Shown: piece by piece, positions 10,947 to 23,880 of the stretch
Position numbering within the stretch: the first letter of the stretch is position 1
How the letters are laid out: every line of letters begins with the position of its first letter
From: Microplitis mediator
Taxonomy: Eukaryota > Arthropoda > Insecta > Hymenoptera > Braconidae
Length of the DNA stretch: 64,000 nt
Direction: 5' to 3'
Assembly (NCBI RefSeq): GCF_029852145.1
Contig: NC_079970.1
Location: 21,456,331-21,520,330 of the forward strand
The notes under the pieces: generated by a model
The model's input: only the letters and a program-made list of their open reading frames with translations
Databases searched by the model: none
Told to the model about the DNA's origin: nothing
Position numbers and translations under genes: made by a program

Positions 10947-12525
10947 CAGAGTAATTAAAAAAATTTTTATTGATAATTAAAATTTTTGACCCACTTGACC
11001 CTATTTCTCGTGTGATTAAAAAAAAATTCCAAACTTCTAAGCCACAACCCGCGAATGAGATCATCAAATTTCCGACTACTGATCAACCATAAATTTTTTT
11101 ACCTGAAAAAAATAAAAGCATCGGAATAAATAAAATAAAAATTGTAAGTAAATAATAGTATTGTATAAAAAAATTAATTTAGGCAACACTAAAGTAAACA
11201 TTACCGTAGCGATAGTTTTTTTTTTTATCAAAAAGAGTTTATCATGTCTATATCTCAGCGCAAAAGAGACAAGACAGAAGTTATATATACATATATATTA
11301 CGCGAGTGCGTCGTCTTTACTTACCGAGTGTATAGAGTGTAGTGTATAATGTATAATATGAGAATGAGGTGGAGGGGGAGGGTGTAGGTGGGATAAGAGT
11401 TAGTGAGTGAAAGAATAAAGAAGACAGGAGCCGGTTGTAAGAGTGAGAGGGAGTGAGGTAGTATCGCTTTGGACGCTGGACGAGCCGCACGCTCCATAAG
11501 AACCAACTGTACCACGCGGTTTTCACGCGTTTTAAATACAAACGTTTTATAAACACATACATACATACATATATAATAGTATCATACATAGACAGTCACA
11601 AAAGCCGGGCGGAATAACGTGTGTAACTGAAAAGCACTGAGCTGCCGGTGCCACCGCTACAATACTGTACTTGCGTCCGGGTTGTAAAATCATCCAGACT
11701 AAAACACCGTTGAATTTTTTGATGAATCAACAGTACATATGAATTAACGGGAAGTCTTTTGAGGGAAAAATAAAATAAAATATTCATCAATACTTTTTTT
11801 AGCCGAGTAATTTGTTCTTTTAGTAAAAAAAGGAAAATATATCCTTTATTTTTGGTGTGAATTCTTGTTGGCGATGTGACCAAGCCGGGTAATGTGTTAT
11901 AACGGTTTACGAATTGTATGTAACGAATAAAAAAGGTGACGACATGTATTAGGAAGGAAGTGGTTTACCGCGAGAGGATGATATGAGAGAGGAATGAAAG
12001 CACTAACGGAGCGAGAACGGAGATGAAAATATAATATTTCAATACTGTTACTGTTGCTGTTGTTGTTGGTGGTGGTGCTGCTGCTGCTGGATGTTTAATA
12101 ATAAAGGGATAAAGATGAATTGGAAACACGTACGGGATCATGATCATTATCTTGATAATGACGGATCCTTGTGATAAAAATTATCCAAAGCGTGTGAGTG
12201 ACGGTGTTTTATGCAACTGCTCGCTCAAACTTTGAGAAAGAGACAGAGGATTTTAGCAAAAGAGTATGAGACGTTTTATTGGCTGAAGAAGGTGTGGGAA
12301 AATCACGAATTCCCGGTGAATAAGACAACTGGCGCCGATTGATGTTGATGCTGATGCTGGTACTCATCACGGCAGTGTCTAGTGTACTGGAAACGCGGAG
12401 GATATCGCCGGTAATTTATAACCGTCAGCGCTATGGGATAGAAAATAGTTTCAGTGATTGTGCATCTTAAAGTTTGAATACAAAGTAAACCTTCCATGTG
12501 GTTTTTCTACTGTCGATTTAATCAG
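10947..12525. other. Unassigned sequence with trinucleotide tract
   Basis: A purine-rich part (11340-11460) gives overlapping open frames on the - strand that I reject. An imperfect TTG/GGT/GCT triplet tract is at about 12047-12092. No recognised gene. Confidence 0.5.
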
Positions 12526-12569
12526 GCCTCGGTACTGAGCTAGTGGTTACGGTCAGGACAATCGGCCAC
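12526..12569 (+). other. Candidate short exon
   Basis: A 44-nt segment follows a fair acceptor (GTTTTTCTACTGTCGATTTA, then ATCAG) and precedes a strong donor (GTGAGTGAG). Only the third frame is open. It would enter in phase 1 and leave in phase 0, which fits the 28552-28602 candidate downstream. The product is not recognised. It may belong to a non-coding transcript or be a chance pseudo-exon. Confidence 0.18.
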
Positions 12570-14759
12570 GTGAGTGAGTGTCATGTAAAATTTACTTATT
12601 TCCTTGTTGACTATTTTTCAATATTTTTTTTCGTTCTATAAGTAACATAGTCAGTTGGTGACGGAGCTTCTAGCTTCATGTGGTGTTCAATTATTTTCAT
12701 TTGTTATTAATTAATTGTGTAGCCAAGTTAATTGCGTGCAAGAGTGATTGCTTATTGCCAAAACCCCGAGGGTTAAATTGAGGAGAATTTTTTTTGTAGC
12801 AATACTGGAAATAATTGAAGGTATTTTTTATTTAAAAATTTAATTAATACTTAAAATTAATATTAACAAATATATTGACAATATGGATGGCAATAAAAGG
12901 CGTTAATTTATAAACCAAACATCACACGGCAGAACGTGATCTCATGCCGTAAATATCGGTGAGACAAATCGAGTTTTTTTTTATTTTAATGAATTTTATT
13001 AATAAATATTATTTTCGTTAAAAAATAAATAATGAAAAAAATGTTGTCGTATTGTTCGACCTACGGGTAATCCGAAAAAGTATTTAAGGAATGTGCGTGG
13101 TATTGGTTTAGTATACTGAATATTCATGCAAGTAAAAATAATTCAAGGAATAAAAATGTAAATAAAGAAATTAATAAGCATTAAATTATTGACGGACAAA
13201 AAAAGATTAGGAGATATATAAGTATATTAATAATAATGAGGATAATAATAAAAAAAAAGTGGGAAATTGAGGTGAAGTGTGTATGAAGAATTTTTGAGTC
13301 TTGGCTCGTCATCAGAAACGCGTGCCAAGAGCTTAGACCGATGCATTTATCTCTTTAGTGTTTATTATTATTTTTTTATTTTCTTTCATTCCCACAACCG
13401 ATCATGACATTTTTATAGATCCGACCTTTTATTTAACGTATTAAATTACATATTTTTAAATTTTTATTTTTTATAACACTTTAATTTTTAAACTTCATTT
13501 TTTTATCGAGTCGGAACTGAGACCTGGACAACTTTAATTTTTAAAAACTCGAAAGTTTTGAAAGTATTTAATTCTTTATGTTTCGGAGACAGTTATTTTT
13601 CTGAGCTTCGTATATCTGATGTGTGTCGATGATAAAAAATTTAATAGCCCGTTAAAAAATTCTATAAAAACGAAATCAAGATCACGACAAATCAAGCCGT
13701 TCATTTTTTTTTTTTTTCAATGACTTCTACCTCTCCCGCGAGATTAACTCCCACTTTAATGACTAATTTATACTCGACAAAATCATTTACTCGAGCTGAC
13801 ATCGAGCTGACAATAGCAGAGCCCGGGGCAAAATGGGACAAAATTGAGTAGTAAAAAATTTTTAATCGTTTGCTACTTGAATAATTTTTTCTAAACTGGA
13901 GTCAATTGAAAAGAACTAAATTTTAAAAATAATCTATTGAGTTATGAAATATATTTTTAAATTAAATTACAACAAAATGATTAAAAAAAAAACCTAATAA
14001 TTATTTTTATACCGACTCTATATTTAAAAATTACTGATTAATAAAAAATAAAATTAATTATACCGTCGCCATGACGGGCATTTTGTACGAGAGTATAACC
14101 TGGTTAATGCGATGACGTAAATATAAAAGTTAACTAATAACTAACTATATGAGAATAATCGTATTCATAATGGTGTAATTGCCGCGTAATTAACAGACAC
14201 TAGCATTAGAAGCTCCATCAAGATTTAAAATCGTGTCGCAGACTATTAAATGTCAGTATGAAAAATATTTAAATCCATATTTTCGTCCCACATAAATACA
14301 TACGTTTTTTTTTATACTTCGTACATCTCGTACTAATTTAGCTAATGCACGTACGTTATATGTACCGAGTAAAGTACATCAATCTACACTACATTTTACT
14401 ACGATTACTTTAATATTCTTCTTGCAACAGCAATTATTTCAAAGGGCACCTGAACCCTCACGTGAAACCTATACTACAGCTAATACTCTCTTCTACATAT
14501 ATATACATACATATATATTTATAAGTAGTGGAGCAATCCGATCGGATCGAATCGCGAAGCTCACGCGTGCATCTGCATTCCAATCGACCGCCGCGACGAA
14601 TCACCGTCAGTTAATTATCATTACAATACTGTTTATATATATAATAAAAAATATGAAATGTATTTAATAAGATAAGATAAAATAATTGCACGATTTATTG
14701 ATGATTTGATTATAAATAAAAAAATCTGAAAAGAATCTCTTCGAGCTCAAAAATTTGTT
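12570..14759. other. AT-rich unassigned sequence
   Basis: Long A/T-rich stretch with homopolymers. A fragment CCCGGGGCAAAATGGGACA at about 13822 matches the internal motif of the GC-tipped MITEs. Adjacent GATAAGATAA motifs are at about 14671, which could be GATA-factor sites but occur easily by chance at this base composition. Confidence 0.5.
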
Positions 14760-15236
14760 AGGCCGGTAAAACATATCGAATCAATCGATTTGAACGTTTT
14801 TGGTGGCAATCGAAAGGGCTCACCAAGAGTTAGAACTGATTATATTTTGAGGTAAATCGGGCAAGTGATTTATGAGTTATATGCAAAAAACCAAAAACAA
14901 AAAAAATTTTTAATTTTTATTCTTCGTATAACTTGGAAACTACATAACCGATCTACCCCAAAATCCAATCAAATCTAAGTTTTGGTGAGCTCTTTCGATT
15001 GCCACCAAGTACGTTCAAATCGGTTGATTCGTTCCAAAGATATCATCGGACAAAAAAAAGATCACACACACACACACACGGACGTCCATCCGGGAATAGT
15101 CAGAATAGCTTCCTAGGACCTCAAAACATCGACATCTGATGAAAAATCGATTTTCGAAAATCGGATCGAAATCAATAACTTCCCTTATTTTGAAAATTTG
15201 AAATTTTCTTAGCGGGAAGTTAAAAATTAATATTTA
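14760..15236. repeat. Hairpin-rich interspersed repeat
   Basis: A block at about 14773-14882 (with GATTTGAACGT and GGTGGCAATCGAAAG) recurs as its reverse complement at about 14926-15043, giving a stem of about 100 bp. A CA tract (about 15064-15080) and the block GGACGTCCATCCGGGAATAG follow. The right side ends in a smaller stem formed by AACTTCCC (about 15178) and GGGAAGTT (ending about 15226). There is no coding capacity. From memory this resembles a repeat abundant in braconid wasp genomes, which I have not verified. Confidence 0.7.
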
Positions 15237-18200
15237 TTATTTGAATTAAACATTTTTGAAAAAAAAATTTAACGCCGGGTGGACAAGTTGTGAACTACAA
15301 AAAAAAAAATGTAAATAACAATTGTGCTGTAAAGTGTTTACAATCTAACATATTAAAGGCAAGTGGGCAATCAGTCGAGCGAACTAATGAGTGACCGGCG
15401 TTGTTCGGTTAAATTCTTTAATTCCCGGCAATTATGCGCGGACGGTAATTAGCACGCTCAGTTTTAGCGCAGTCACATGCCCATTCATCATACACACAGG
15501 AAGTTAAATATTATTTTGTTAAATAATTATCGTACGACAAAATTTATTATTTAAAAAAAAAAATTTTACTTGATATTATTATTGTTATTAAAATATTTAT
15601 TAAAATAATTAAAAGCAATTACAAATTAATTACCACTATTTATAATCCGTCAATTTAAAGTGTAATTATTTTTTTATTCATATCCTTATCTAAATTAAAA
15701 TAATGATAATTATAATAATTACCTAAAATTATAATTAAATTGTGGCCGCAATTAAAAAAGATTCATTGAAATAATTTCTTGCAGAGCAAAAAAAATAAAA
15801 CTTACACCAAAATAATAATAACAATAATAAAATTAATAAAAAAAAATAAATAACTCGCGTATAACACGCGAGGATACCAAATGATAATTCGCCGAACGAT
15901 TAATCATATTAATTGCGACAAGAACTGTTCAAGCAGAAGGGACGTGAATATTGAGGATGTGCCCCTCAGAGAATAATAAAAAAAATCTAAAGTAAAAAAA
16001 TTGCTCAGCCGCTTAATTATAAATTGTAATTAACGCTAAGCTCACCATCATACAACACACACTCACACTCTCATGCTTTACGAGCGCGAATTAATTACTG
16101 CCTCACCCTGCCGACAATTAATTACTCGTATTTTTTTTTTCACAACAGAATACTTTATTAAATAAATAAACTCTGAAAATCTTTACCAACACTTTGAACA
16201 TTAATTCAGAGCTAGTGTTAGAGCTTGAGCTTTTATTCCTTATTATTATTTAAAAAAAAAGGCAACTCGAGAAGAGTTGACGCAGTAGACTTGCGTGATG
16301 AATTTAATCCACACACATTTAATGCATTAGCTACATCACCAGTGTAATCACAATTGTGTCTTCCTACGTCGAAAAATTTTATTATTACTAATTATGAGAG
16401 TGGTCGTGTGTTGGGATGACGGAGCGCTGAATTTCTGGACAATTCGCCGAGCTAAAAAGTTAATTATTATCAGTGTCGTGTGTGTGTGTGTCGGTGTGTG
16501 TTTGCGGACATATGTAGACTCGACACCACCCACGTGAGCTAATTTTGCTCAGCGCAAATATATATCCTGTTGCAGGTGATAAAAGATCATAAACGTTTTA
16601 CGACGTTAAATAATAGCTTCAATAATAGCTATCCAATCGACATACAGCAAAGACATTTCTCGGAATTACTTTAGAGCATGATATGGATCAGACTCTCACG
16701 ACATAATCCCGATCAATTAATGGCCTATAATTAATCTAGTTAACTGGTTTACGAGTGATGTGACACTATAATAAACTGTTTAAACATTTATATTTTTATT
16801 TTTTAATCAAATATATATTTAACCTCAGAGTTGTTGACGAGGGAAAATGGGGATTAGTAAAAATACTATTCGTTATTAATAATCGCTTGTACTGGAGAAA
16901 AAATAATTTTGTCGACGTATTTAATTTTTTGATTTGTGATCTAGACTGATGTCAATTCGTTGATATTTTTGTAGATTTCCTTGGGTCGAAAATTTTTTTT
17001 TAATGAAAATTTTGAATTCGCAGTTTGATATTTTCCTGAGTTTGGATCTATGAAGATCTCTATTGATTTTCATAGATCTTAATAATGAAAAAAAAATATA
17101 ATGGGTCTGGAGAGCTTTGGGTTCAAGCAGCCATAGATCTGAGGGCTAAGTAATTTATATTATGAGTCTTTACTTGAGAGAAAGGAGGAACTACTGGAAT
17201 TTTGAATTCTTTTGTCATCAATTAATATTTTTAAAATAATAACAACACCGATAACTGACAAATAATGTGTTGCGCAAAACATGTAATGCACTTGTAACAA
17301 ATGAAAGTGTCTGATAAAAAATTCAGCACAAAGTAAAACGAGAAGGGAATAAATAAAAAAAAAATAAATGACCAATTGTCATAAATATTGTTAATGATTC
17401 GAGCGTCGGAGATTAGAAAAATCGTTGGGTTGTGCGGCTGAGCTCAGAAATACAAAAGCCATTAACTAACGGACTAAAACGAGCAAAAGGGCTGAGTGAA
17501 AAGTAATTTATATAGACGACATTAATATCCAGTCGAATAAAATGTCCAAAGTTAATTTATCCAGGGGTCGATAATAATAACAGAAGGGTTCTTGGTTCTT
17601 GTTTATTATCGCGTGTAATTATTTAGTCTCGTCTAGTCTAGTCTGGTCTTCAAGTGTAATTATATATAAAAAACGTATATTAATCGATAGGGAAACAGAC
17701 ATCAGCATAAGCTCGGGAAAAGTTCCAGTCGAGGTGAGGAAAGTGGGTGGAGTAGGGAATCAAAGCTTCACATGCGGTTTGGATTGTCGGTGTGTGGGTG
17801 AGTGTGTGTTGAAAGAGGGTGGTTAGAAACGGAAATAAAATGATAAATCTATCGGGTGCGCCATGAGGTCGAAAAGCAAAACATTAGTGTGTAAATGAGG
17901 AGATAGAGGGAGTTGCCAGTTAGCTGATGGTAAAACCCGGAGAAAGAAAAATAAAAATGAATTAATAGAATAAGAAACTAGGTCCCATCGGATATTAATA
18001 AGAAATCCAACTACACTCTATTTGGTAATGGCAAATCTGATGGATACTCTATCTTGGATACTTACACATGTCATAGATTTTATTTCACACGTACAGAAAT
18101 TACTTACTTACATATATAGGTATATATTTATACATAGGGAGAGATGTGTAGAAGAGATTTCTACCTCACACATTCCCTATTTTCTCACCCAAGCCTCCAG

Positions 18201-19920
18201 GTATGTGCGAGTGCGATATATTTACCCAAGTATGAACTCTTACATATCCACATACCAGCAACTAAGGATCTGGAGTCTCCCCAACTCCAGATACTCCAAC
18301 AGTTGATTGTATTTTTCTGAATCAATATCATTAATGTAATACAGCGAGGAGCCCTGATGAGGACGCGATTACGCCCGCGGAAAATTCCAGCATTCTCTCT
18401 TTCTCTCTCTCTCTTTCTCCTAATCGCGATCTCGTATATTAATAATACACACCCGGCGATGCTCGCACATTTCTGTACTCTTATTTGCTTCATTTATTCT
18501 CATTCTTTCTCTTTTTATTTTCCTTTTATTATTATTTCTTATCTACACTCATATGTGTAAGAACTGTTACGTATCATATACATTTCACCTTAATGCTAAT
18601 GAGATTACTAAAGACAAATATTTAAAACAAATTTAATATCCATTGTCTTGTAATTTTATGTTGATGAATAAAATTATCAATGACTTTTTGCAATCTATTA
18701 CAATTAACATATCCACACGCGCAGTCACTTGTCAGTTGTTAATTCAATTGAAATATTTAATTACCTGACAATTCGCTGAAAGACGACTGCCAATCTGTTA
18801 TGTTTTATTCTCGATAGTGGCAAGTCAAAAAAATATTTAGTGACGTTGCAGAAAGTTTACAAAAAAAAAAAAAATAATAAATACGCGTGTGTATGTGTAT
18901 CGTTTCTGCGTTACTGTTACTTCCGCAAAGTTGATTGGTAATGAGATCTGCAGATAAATTTAATCAGTTGATTTTAATCAATGACTCCTCTACCTCTGCC
19001 TCTGCCTCTACCTCTACTTCTACCTCTGGCTCTGGTTCTATCTCAGCCTCTACCTTTGCTTCCATATCACCGTGAGGTAAAACTACATCTGTACTGAATA
19101 AGAAGAGGCACGCGCATTTAATTCTTCCACTGACTACATATAGAACACACAGATTCATTCTCCAGTCGCTCCGGGCGACAGATAAATTTTATCATTATTA
19201 TTATTATTTTATATTTATATTTATATAACTATCTAACTATATATTTATTTATTGCGGGTGTGAAAGGCATGCATAATAAGTAGACTGTTCAAAGAGAATA
19301 GTGAGTAAAAATAATGAAGCCTGAAGAGCGGCAGGACTGAGGAACGGACATAAGTCGAGAATAATGCACGTTAAAATCGACGTGCGACACATCGCAAGTG
19401 TACGACTACGATCTAATCGTGATTAGAGTTCAGGGACGCGTGTGTGGAGTACAATACACATATGTGGACTGGAAGTAGTGGTGTGTCATGTTGTAAGGTA
19501 TATCTCACGTTCGATACGCGTCACAATCCTCTGAGTTGTCCGCGGCCGCAGCGAGTGTGACGATGATATTAATTAACGTCCTCAAGATACGATCAATGGA
19601 AACTTTACGACTGCATGAGACCACTAGGACTGGGACTGAGACTCCGACGAGTTAAGTAGTGAAGAGAGAGAGGGAGAAAGTCTTATCTGTACGGTAAATG
19701 CATTAAAAGGCCTCCCCTTACTTATTTACTCTTTATATACCTTGATCATCGTGATCTCTGATGAGCTCGACGAGTTAGGTTATACTTCCTATCGGCTCCA
19801 TCTCAGGGCTTTCTATTCTATGGATAAGTCTGAAAAGGCTATAACCAATTTCCAATTAAACCATTTCTTACATTTAATATTGCCTTTTAACTTTTTACGT
19901 GGGTAATTTTAATTCATACT
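15237..19920. other. AT-rich unassigned sequence
   Basis: No gene, transposon end or strong splice-bounded open segment was recognised. It contains many A/T homopolymers, a TG tract at about 16478-16500, a hairpin GATCTATGAAGATC/GATTTTCATAGATC at about 17045-17080, and CTC/TCT tracts at about 18393-18420. The frame on the - strand at 18185-18493 overlaps those tracts and is discounted. Confidence 0.5.
18986..19055. repeat. Imperfect CTCTAC/CTCTGC hexamer tract
   Basis: Degenerate hexanucleotide repeats. On the - strand they read as an alternating Glu-Val/Glu-Ala run, which explains the small open frame at 18964-19158 and should not be taken as a gene. Confidence 0.8.
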
Positions 19921-20104
19921 TACAAAAAAAAAAGATTTCTTGACGCAAAAAATTTTTACTCTCCCCATGAAATTTTTTGCACTAAAACTCGAAAACAAAA
20001 ATTTTCTTAGGGTGGGAAAAATTTTTTCTAGCCTTGAGAAAATTTTTGTCTTTAAATTATGATGCAAAATATTTATTCCGTCAAGAAATCTCTTTTTTCT
20101 GTAC
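19921..20104. mobile_element. MITE with GATTTCTTGACG ends
   Basis: The left end is TACAAAAAAAAAAGATTTCT followed by TGACGC. The right end is the reverse complement of GTACAGAAAAAAGAGATTTC followed by TTGACGG. The element is about 184 bp and A/T-rich inside. The - strand frame 19909-20106 is this element read through. Confidence 0.65.
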
Positions 20105-20119
20105 ACATAAATATCATAT

Positions 20120-20308
20120 ATGTACCTGAAAATGAAAATAATTAGAGTAATTTGAGTCGAAAGGTGACTTAGAGGAAATTTGAGGGTGGCCTGGAATTTT
20201 CGGGTAAAGTGAAAAAACTTTCCAAAATCTATATCCAGTAGATTTTTTATTTTTCATTTCGTTTTTTTATTTTCGTTCTGCAAAAAACGTCCCGATCTTC
20301 AGGTACAT
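20120..20308. mobile_element. hAT-like MITE, copy 1 (ATGTACCTGAA ends)
   Basis: The ends are ATGTACCTGAAAATG and its inverse, rc of ATGTACCTGAAGATCGGGAC. Flanks TATCATAT (20112-20119) and CATCATAT (20309-20316) differ at one base, which fits an 8-bp target duplication as in hAT elements. The interior has GAGGGTGGCC, and the right arm has AACGTCCCGATCTTC. A second copy with an exact 8-bp duplication is at 54209-54422. Confidence 0.75.
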
Positions 20309-20314
20309 CATCAT

Positions 20315-20550
20315 ATAGGGTAGAGGAAGCGTTTTTAGATACTTTAGGGCCAGTTTTAGACCCTTGAAAAATTTTAATAAAATTAATTGTAGACGACCCA
20401 ATAACAATGAATTTTGAAAATATAATCAAAGATACTTCTATCCTACTATTAAAATGAAAATTTTATTTTACACTTTTTTATTAATTGAAATTAAGGATGA
20501 AATGTCCAAAAATGGAGTAGTGGCCACAAATGGTACCTCTACTCCATATA
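20315..20550. mobile_element. GTAGAGG-ended MITE or fragment
   Basis: TATAGGGTAGAGGAAGC on the left pairs with GGTACCTCTACTCCATATA on the right as a diverged inverted repeat. The right arm (reverse complement GGTACCATTTGTGGCCACTA, then CTCCATTTTTGG) matches a block at 41938-41978 (GACCATTTGTAGCCACTGCT, then CCCTTTTTGG), so the family is dispersed. It directly abuts the hAT-like copy on its left. Confidence 0.5.
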
Positions 20551-20552
20551 AT

Positions 20553-22673
20553 TTTTTTTCTCCACAAATCTGAAAAAAGTTATTTTTAAAAAAATTCATC
20601 AAATATTTAATCAGATATTAAAAAAAAACTTAATGTATTTAACTGTACAGTTTAATGTCTCGATTGAATAATAATCCGCGTTTAAAAATTTTACTGTAAA
20701 AATATCCAATATTTAGTAAAATAGTAAAAATTGAAAACACTGAATGAATAAAAATTTTTATATGAATTTTAATTACCGTACAGAAGAGTAATAAAAAATT
20801 TTTGGCGTGACTATTTAATGTCATGTTAATTAAATCGCCGCATGCTTAAATTTTCTATGCGAGTATAAAAGAAATGAATTTTTTCATCTCACAGGCAGTG
20901 GTCCCCTAAAAAAAATATTTTAAAATTAAATCCACATCTTCGTGGACAAGTTTTGTGTATACATTAATAATTAACTCAGTAAATAAGGAGGGACGTAAGT
21001 TAATTACGAGTTGTATAGAACCGTATCACCTTGAGCTCTAAGCCGGGTCTTAAGGCCACAGGCCACGTTTAAGATTGGGTGTGTTAATATAAAAAAATAA
21101 AGGGTTGCTCGATTGTGTCCTCAGTGTCATGGGTGTCGCAGTTAATATCTGGTACGTGCAGCGCCATTTCACTGGTTATTAAAAACACAAATATCAGCTG
21201 TGGAACAGCTCACGTACACGCAAACCCAAGGGCTTATTACCTAATACTCGAAGAAAAAGCAGAAGCAGAAGCAGACCAAGATCAAGACCAAGACGAGTCC
21301 CCCGGGGATTATTGAATTTTGAAATTTTATATTACGCACCTCAGGCCCTTTTTTTCCTTAGTCCTGTAATTGCATTAAAGTCAACCCCCGTTGAATGTCT
21401 CTTTGGGAAAAGAAAAAGAATGAGGAGGAATAAAAAATATACGTATATATATATAGATATCTATACAGCAGTAGATGTGAGCAAATTAAAGGGAGAAAAA
21501 AAAATAATTTGAGACGACGGTTTTTCTTTGTGTGTACGACCCGCGAGTACGTCCCTTCTGACAATGAGGTTGTAGGGAAGAGTGAGGGGCTAGTGCGGTA
21601 CGTTAACGAGACGTCATAAGGCTGCATAATTGCGTCACAGACGGATAATAGAGTAATCGCATGAGCTTCGCGTCGATAACGAGGGATTATTTAATATTTA
21701 AGTTAATAAATTTTTGTTTATTAATAAGCTAATTTAAATATGAGTCAAATTTTTTTTGTCTTTTATATATACGAAGTGACTTTGGATGGAGAAAATGGGC
21801 ACAAGTGTGGCATGAGATGTTCAAATGTACTGATACTGCGGTGCAGTCACCCTCGATGGCCAAAAGCCCGCGAGGGGAAGATTACTGCCGGACATGTGTC
21901 GATAGCCAAGCACGCGGAAAAGCACACAGAAGCTTATTCCGTCCTGAATCCCCGTCGACCGGATCCGGAACCGTTCTAATAGTAAGGGACATCCGGATCC
22001 AACAATTGCGTGTTCATCGCTCAGCGCCCGATAATTTCATTGATCAACTAATCGTTTTATTATTCCACTTTTTATCAATATATTTTATATATAAAGCAAT
22101 TAAATATCATTAGTGGGGAAAAAAATATAATTTAAGTAATTAATAATCTATCCATCTCTATCAGTATTATTTTTAGAGTCATTAAAGACAATCTCGAAAT
22201 AATCTTTACTACTTTTTGCCCCATAAAAAAGACTTGTCTAACCACCAGAGTGCTCTACACTGCAATGACTAGTTTAAAGAGCCATACACAAACTTTATTA
22301 CAATGGGTAAAGTGTATACATGATATTATGACAAATTACTTCTACGAAAATAAATAAAAAAAAAGTAAACAAGTGAGTAGAGGCCGCGTGGCTCTGAGAA
22401 CAGCCCTTGCGAGACGACTGCCGTCAATTACTTTACGCTCGTCACGCGTCTGCATACTCGTCCACTGTACATTATTACGTACTACAAAATCCTCATAAAT
22501 ATATACCTACCTACAGATGTATGTATGTATATATTTATAAATGGACAGAGAAATATATTACGAATAAATTGAGAATACGTTTTCGTAAAAGCTCACCAGT
22601 GATGCGGGGATGCGGATGAACTGGCGAGTATGACGAACGAATAAGGAACGTTACTTGTATAGCAATGTCTGCA

Positions 22674-22676
<3 letters not shown>
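20553..22676. other. Unassigned sequence
   Basis: AT-rich to 21000, then more balanced. Open frames at 21740-22113 (+) overlap a GC-richer patch (21790-22020) but show no domain and overlap each other in two frames. No transposon ends were recognised. Confidence 0.45.

Positions 22677-22677
<1 letters not shown>

Positions 22678-22710
<33 letters not shown>
22678..22710. repeat. (TA)n microsatellite
   Basis: About 16 uninterrupted TA units. The Ile/Tyr-rich stretch of the - strand frame 22593-22946 comes from this tract. Confidence 0.9.
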
Positions 22711-22712
<2 letters not shown>

Positions 22713-22849
22713 TGTGAGGAAGACTGAATTGTATGTTAGAAGAAGATGAGTATGAGAATGAGAAGTTGAATCGTACGTGTATATGTATATAGATATATAT
22801 AAAACTGAATTTCTGCCCGGCAATGTTATGAATACATTATACTCAGAGG

Positions 22850-23880
22850 GTGCTACGAGGGATGCTGGCACATGCGCGAACCCACGCAGCTCGACCCTAC
22901 CCCGTGAGCACCCACACAAAAGCGTCTCTACCTTCATCTGGCTCACGGGACTCCGTGAGTTGCGCTAATTATACATGCGACTACTCGAGGAGCGAGAACG
23001 AGGGAGCGAGAACGAAGTCCCTCTCGTTTAATTTAGAAGCGGAGGCGTCTCTCCGTCTCCGGAGCTGAGCCACCGGGCGGAGAGGGTACCTAGGGTATTC
23101 TCTTACTCGAGATGAGTATCATCCTGGGAGGAGCAACCCCTCCGAGCTTCATCTCGCTCTCACTCGGTGTACTTCCTCTCCTGTTTTGCTTAATTACGCG
23201 GAGGCGTTAACTAACTTTCCCACCCCCGGTTTAAAGTCCTCTCGCGACGGCTTGGACCCGCTTCAACCCTTTGACACCGCCGAGCTCTCGCTCATTGGCT
23301 CCCTCATCTACGAATACTGTACTCGTGATTTTGGTTATTTAATTAATTTCGTACTCTGCTCTGTACCTTTCGTTCGCTCGCGACACTAATACGCAGGTCA
23401 GACTATTTTGTGACAGCGTAAATTAACGATTGAATATATTTTTTTAAATTACATGAAAAATAAAAAAAATTGTTTTTAATTTTAAAATTCTTAGACTTGA
23501 CAGAGAAATTAAAATTTATAGTCGATAAAATTCCCGAGCATTAAGAGGCGGAAAAAAAATATGAGAGTAGTTTTGATGGGACCGAGTGAGTTTCTTATAA
23601 TAACTCAGTATAGTTTCTTATAGCCAAGTAAAGTATACAAGTGTACAGTAGACTAGTGTCTTTCCCGCGCAGGCCCTATGCAAAATAGCCCGAGTGGGAG
23701 TACGCGAGGCTTGAGGAGGGTGTCGGAGGACTCCAGAGCACAGCGATGAGGCAAACAACCCCTTAGTTCTGGCGTAGCCGGCCGCAGACGCCCCCACCAC
23801 GTATTCCGCGTACCGCGTTGACGAGAGCGCCACCGGGGACTCTCTCTCTCTCACCCGCACGTTACGCTCGAGTTGTCTGA
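22850..23880. other. GC-rich island, possible promoter or first-exon region
   Basis: CpG-containing sequence stands out from its AT-rich neighbours, especially at 22860-23090, 23190-23390 and 23640-23870. Several short open frames occur on both strands with none clearly preferred. GTGAGTTGC at 22952 resembles a splice donor but lacks a matching good acceptor. The island could be a regulatory region or an untranslated exon. Confidence 0.3.

Noticed and set aside
10807..11067. Cys-rich small protein on the - strand
   Set aside because: The Cys run comes from the inverted CCTGTTGCAGC copies of a MITE remnant.
18964..19158. Acidic Glu/Val/Ala repeat protein on the - strand
   Set aside because: It is the translation of a degenerate hexamer microsatellite.
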